Shown here in pieces: positions 31,305-34,283 of a DNA stretch of 34,283 bases. The stretch covers positions 1-34,283 of the forward strand of contig JALVIB010000030.1 in assembly GCA_027028725.1 (NCBI GenBank). Direction: 5' to 3'. Both the position numbers and the translations under genes were made by a program. Position 1 is the first letter of the stretch; every line of letters begins with the position of its first letter. The notes below the pieces were generated by a model. The model was not told where the DNA came from and did not search any database. It worked only from the letters and a program-made list of their open reading frames with translations. Source of the stretch: Candidatus Altimarinota bacterium (GTDB lineage Bacteria; Patescibacteriota; Gracilibacteria; UBA4473).

Positions 31305-33917
31305 TTAGTTTTGATTTTGAGAACTACTAGATCCATTATCTGTATCTGCACCCGTACTACCGCTGCCAGTATTGGAATCAGGGGTGATACCATAATCTGT
31401 TTGTAACATGTTTTTGAAATTGCTCTCAGTCATACCTATTTTTTGTATTACGGTTTTTTGTTTATCTGTCAATTGAGGACTATTTATTATTATTTGAGCC
31501 TGTTCCTTAGTTAATTTACCATTACTATTACCACCAAATTCACTCATATCAAGTGGAGCCCCATTCCTTCTATCAGCGAGATAAACTGCTTGAACCTTGT
31601 TATCATTGTCTTTTTCTTTAAAGACTATTTTATTGCTGTCTACAGTTGTATCCATGCTGTCTCTATTTTTTACACCTGTTAAATCTACTCCATACATTGA
31701 TTTAGCGTATTTTGAATATGATTTAATCAATTCTTCTTCGGATAAATTACTATTCTCCTTCTTGGCAAATGTAGTTAACAACGCCATATCTGTTTTTGAA
31801 AAATCGGCATTCTTTGCTGCTATTTTTAAATTCTCATTATCCTTAATATCAAGATCTTTATTTTTAATTCCAGAATACTCTCCAACAGTAGAATCATTAT
31901 CCTTAATAGTAACACTATTTGGATCAATTTTCGTCTCATTTTCAGGTTTATCATCAGTGCCACTGCCAGAACTCTTATCAATTCCTTTAAAGAAGTCCTT
32001 ACCATTATTGATTTCTCCCTTATGATAAGCCCCTGATGTAAGATATTTAAGCCCTTCTGTTCCTGTGGCATATTTATCAAATCCCTCTGCAACCCCATGT
32101 TCTTCTATGGCTTTCTTTAACCCAGGTGCCCAAGCGGCAGTTGATCTCTCTAACATGTCAATAACCTGACTTTTATGATGTTCTGCATCCGCCTTACTAT
32201 CAAATTTGGTCAAAATATCGTCTTTAAATTTTTCTAATTTATCATCATGTCCAAATTTAGTATCATGTAACAATTTTACTATTTCTGGAGTTTCAAATCC
32301 CAAAGCTTTTCTCAAATTTTCGCGACCTTTATTTCTTACTTCTGCTTGATGTGTCCTAAATAAATCTGGTGCTGCCAAAATATTAGACATAGAAAATTTA
32401 TTATCACTACCTCCTGTTCCAACTGAAAAGATTTGGCGATCAATTGTAGCGGCACGAGCGGCAACTTCTCCTAATGCCTGTGCTCCTGTAAAGATTTTAT
32501 CCGTAATATCATGAGCTAAGTTGCCATCAATTGCCCATTTGGCAGCCATCCAAAATAGGACAATTGTCGCCATTTGCCATAAAAATCCGTATTCCTCAAT
32601 TCCTAAATTTGATAAAGCTGGACCAAAAAGGAAGGCGTCTCCCTGCTGAACAACTTCAAACTCAATCATTCCTGACATCATTACAAATCCTACCGCAAAA
32701 GCAGCCGCGATTTTTAGCGGCATAATTAAATTCTTAACTAGTTGGTCAACTGCTTCTCCGGCTTTCCCTTCACCAAATCCCATAATTGAAGCGGCAATTA
32801 AAAGTGGCGAAAACACCATCGCAATCCACAGCACAATAACCCGCGACAAAAGCGCAATAAATATCGCTACCAAAACAACAACATAAGCAATTCCTAAAAT
32901 TGCCGAGAAAAGCGTATTTAAAAGAACTCCGTTTAGACTATTAATTTTAGCCGCTAAGGCGGGAAGGCGTTCCAAATGCATAAAATTTGTCCCAAAAGCC
33001 ATAAATAAATTTTGTCCCGGTTCATCATCAGGACTCAAAAGTGATTTAAAAGTGTTCTTTTTTAGAACAAACAGACAATCGTCATCTAATTTCTCTTCTT
33101 TAGTATTAGGATCATCATATCCATTTTTTTCCCAGCCGGCACAAAACAAATCATTTACCTGACTACGAAAATTACGACAAGCGTAATAGCGAGTCTTTCC
33201 ATCGACTGATTTAGTAAAAGTTAATACTCCACTAGCATTTCCTATTTGATCTTTATGTTCTTTAGAACAACTTTTCCCGGCTTTAACGCTCTCCTTGTCT
33301 TCTGTATCAAACTCTTTTTTATTTTTTAATTTTTCATAAGACTTTTCTGGCAACATTACCCATGTTTTTGCACTAATCATGGCGTCCTGCTGTTCCGGAT
33401 TGTCAACATCCAGACGAGAGTCGGCAATTCCCAAAATTGCCACCGTTCCTACATTTACCGCATCAATTACTACTCGAAAAGCCAATAAAGAAAAATTTAT
33501 CGCCACCAAAGCAATAATGACTTTTGGTAATTTTTCTTTAATCGTCCAATTTCCACCATTTTCGCCTGAAAAACTCGCGAAAAGATTAGAAAAAGCCAGC
33601 CCAACTAGCACAATTACGAACAGAATATTAGTTAAATTTCGCACCCACACCCACATCGGAGTTAGTGACTGCATAGCTTCTGGCCCCGTTATCATATTTG
33701 TCCCCATCAACTGCCCAAAAAACTTCATCATCAAAAGCGACAAAAAGGTTAAAACACTAATTAAAACTCCTAGAAGTTCCGCTAATGATTCCAAAACTCC
33801 TTTATCACTTGAAGTAGCTGCAAAAGCCATATCCGGAGCGACTATCTGAAAGGCTAAAGCCAGTAAAAACAAAGCCCAAAGCCCGCGAAACGAGAACAAT
33901 TTTTTAAGTAGTTGCAT
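31305..33917 (-). CDS. VirB6/TrbL-like polytopic membrane protein
   Basis: 870 residues. A signal-like first segment (10-33, ending DMAFA) precedes several membrane helices to about residue 150, a soluble Cys-containing loop (about 165-310) and a second helix group (about 335-475) with LLSRVIVLWIAMVFSPLLIAA. The rest (about 480-870) is hydrophilic, rich in Lys, Asp, Asn and Ser, with a low-complexity end. This is the layout of VirB6-type channel components of type IV secretion or conjugation systems; no other vir gene is in the window. The body has no exact TCCCGCGA copy, but one abuts the stop (31289-31304). Confidence 0.65.
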   Translation of the reverse strand: MQLLKKLFSFRGLWALFLLALAFQIVAPDMAFAATSSDKGVLESLAELLGVLISVLTFLSLLMMKFFGQLMGTNMITGPEAMQSLTPMWVWVRNLTNILFVIVLVGLAFSNLFASFSGENGGNWTIKEKLPKVIIALVAINFSLLAFRVVIDAVNVGTVAILGIADSRLDVDNPEQQDAMISAKTWVMLPEKSYEKLKNKKEFDTEDKESVKAGKSCSKEHKDQIGNASGVLTFTKSVDGKTRYYACRNFRSQVNDLFCAGWEKNGYDDPNTKEEKLDDDCLFVLKKNTFKSLLSPDDEPGQNLFMAFGTNFMHLERLPALAAKINSLNGVLLNTLFSAILGIAYVVVLVAIFIALLSRVIVLWIAMVFSPLLIAASIMGFGEGKAGEAVDQLVKNLIMPLKIAAAFAVGFVMMSGMIEFEVVQQGDAFLFGPALSNLGIEEYGFLWQMATIVLFWMAAKWAIDGNLAHDITDKIFTGAQALGEVAARAATIDRQIFSVGTGGSDNKFSMSNILAAPDLFRTHQAEVRNKGRENLRKALGFETPEIVKLLHDTKFGHDDKLEKFKDDILTKFDSKADAEHHKSQVIDMLERSTAAWAPGLKKAIEEHGVAEGFDKYATGTEGLKYLTSGAYHKGEINNGKDFFKGIDKSSGSGTDDKPENETKIDPNSVTIKDNDSTVGEYSGIKNKDLDIKDNENLKIAAKNADFSKTDMALLTTFAKKENSNLSEEELIKSYSKYAKSMYGVDLTGVKNRDSMDTTVDSNKIVFKEKDNDNKVQAVYLADRRNGAPLDMSEFGGNSNGKLTKEQAQIIINSPQLTDKQKTVIQKIGMTESNFKNMLQTDYGITPDSNTGSGSTGADTDNGSSSSQNQN

Positions 33918-34255
33918 AATTTTTTTAAATTAATCCCTACATTATACCGAAAATCCCGCGAAATTTCAAGCAAAAATCCCCTTAACTACTCCGGCAATTT
34001 TCCTCTCTCTGCAAGATATTTGCGGGAACGTAGTTTAAAGAAATTTTCTACCGCCCTTTCGTGCTCTCCTGCAAATGAATTTTTTCGCGGGATTTTAATA
34101 TAAACAAAAAGCAAGGAGTCTCCCTCTCCTCCTAGGAGAGGGTGGGGGTGAGGTGAGAAAATCCCGCGAAATTTTGAAAAATTTCATAAATTCATAAAAA
34201 TATGCTAAATTCTCCGCGCTTGTCCTCCGAAGGATAAAATGTCACCAAATATATT
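33918..34255. other. Intergenic region with motif copies and a long palindrome
   Basis: Motif copies are at 33953, 34085 and 34162, and a perfect 21-bp palindrome with core CTCTCCTCCTAGGAGAG is at 34122-34142. A TATGCTAAAT at 34201 may be the -10 of the gene that begins at 34256. No gene is seen. Confidence 0.65.
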
Positions 34256-34283
34256 ATGAAAATTACTGCTTCTGAACTTCGCG
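34256..34283 (+). CDS. Start of a gene cut by the window end, possibly alaS
   Basis: ATG at 34256 opens MKITASELR and runs off the window. Alanyl-tRNA synthetases often begin M..TSxELRxxFLxFF, so alaS is a reasonable guess, but nine residues cannot prove it. An ATG at 34239 is closed at once by a stop. Confidence 0.35.

Larger units (their letters stand above)
96..34175. repeat. Hyper-abundant dispersed motif TCCCGCGA / TCGCGGGA
   Basis: The window holds about 75 copies by eye, about 42 as TCCCGCGA and about 33 as TCGCGGGA on the given strand, mostly in the context AAAATCCCGCGAAATTTT. Examples: 96, 5001, 5252, 5440, 5548, 8488, 8608, 8897, 10066, 10499, 12062, 12572, 14130, 14670, 15096, 15438, 15803, 16948, 18391, 19226, 20958, 22807, 24811, 27131, 28881, 29465, 29601, 30306, 31201, 31293, 33953, 34085, 34162. 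In proteins it is read as NPAK, KSRE or IPRK, or in the other orientation FAGF, RGIF or SRDF. Confidence 0.95.

Noticed and set aside
96..34175. Motif as an FtsK-orienting polar sequence (KOPS-like)
   Set aside because: Both orientations are mixed within the window with no clear strand bias, while KOPS/SRS are strongly polar along a replichore.
1..34283. Alternative genetic code (TGA as Gly, as in Gracilibacteria)
   Set aside because: TGA ends several genes in coupled ATGA overlaps (14783-14785, 15256-15258) and no conserved gene contains an internal TGA.

Overview
The window looks like a chromosomal segment of an AT-rich bacterium of the Candidate Phyla Radiation (Patescibacteria, probably the Parcubacteria side). 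Reasons: an SLH-type S-layer protein, a compact type IV pilus locus with no outer-membrane secretin nearby, start codons without Shine-Dalgarno sequences, and a heavy load of short dispersed repeats that are often translated inside proteins. TGA serves as a normal stop (for example at 14783-14785), which argues against recoded lineages such as Gracilibacteria. The placement is inference; there is no rRNA or marker tree here.

Layout. 1-546: tandem repeats and terminators. 547-4830: giant S-layer protein (minus). 4831-6339: repeat array around a Val-like tRNA. 6340-8421: elongation factor G (minus). 8770-10804: CtpA-type protease and guanylate kinase (plus). 10967-11767: unknown protein (minus). 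11836-16939: type IV pilus operon (PilN, PilO, PilC and four pseudopilin-like proteins, plus). 16959-19183: U32 family protein (TrhP-like), adenylate kinase and tRNA-Lys (minus). 19273-21752: rhomboid-like protein, MscS channel and a pilin-like protein with a lectin-like domain (plus). 21768-23675: CDF metal exporter and YraQ-type permease (minus). 23805-23986: a small TIR element, followed by a Bro-N protein and an unknown membrane protein (plus). 25574-29779: PurH and FtsK (minus). 30010-31138: two toxin-antitoxin pairs (minus). 31305-33917: VirB6-like membrane protein (minus). 34256 to the end: start of a gene, possibly alaS.

The strongest unusual signal is not a gene. The 8-mer TCCCGCGA, usually in the context AAAATCCCGCGAAATTTT, occurs about 75 times by eye counting on both strands, where chance predicts fewer than one. 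It lies between genes, often exactly filling the gap or abutting a stop codon, and inside genes in several reading frames, where it appears as NPAK, KSRE, IPRK, FAGF, RGIF or SRDF. It is essentially absent from the S-layer gene, the VirB6-like gene, the Bro-N gene and the LamG pilin. At seven places the motif is split at or next to its central GC by unrelated inserts of 13, 21 (four times), 28 and 48 bp. It resembles in style the DNA uptake sequences of Neisseria and Haemophilus or HIP1 of cyanobacteria, and it sits beside a type IV pilus operon; a role in DNA uptake is a testable hypothesis only.

Other layers of repeats include paired AAGTCCGGACTT palindromes, mostly 32-34 bp apart, two inverted-repeat elements that carry the start codons of two pseudopilins, and G/C-run hairpins of REP/REPIN type. 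Several are translated in the N-terminal leaders of pilus proteins, a region that prepilin peptidase would cut off.
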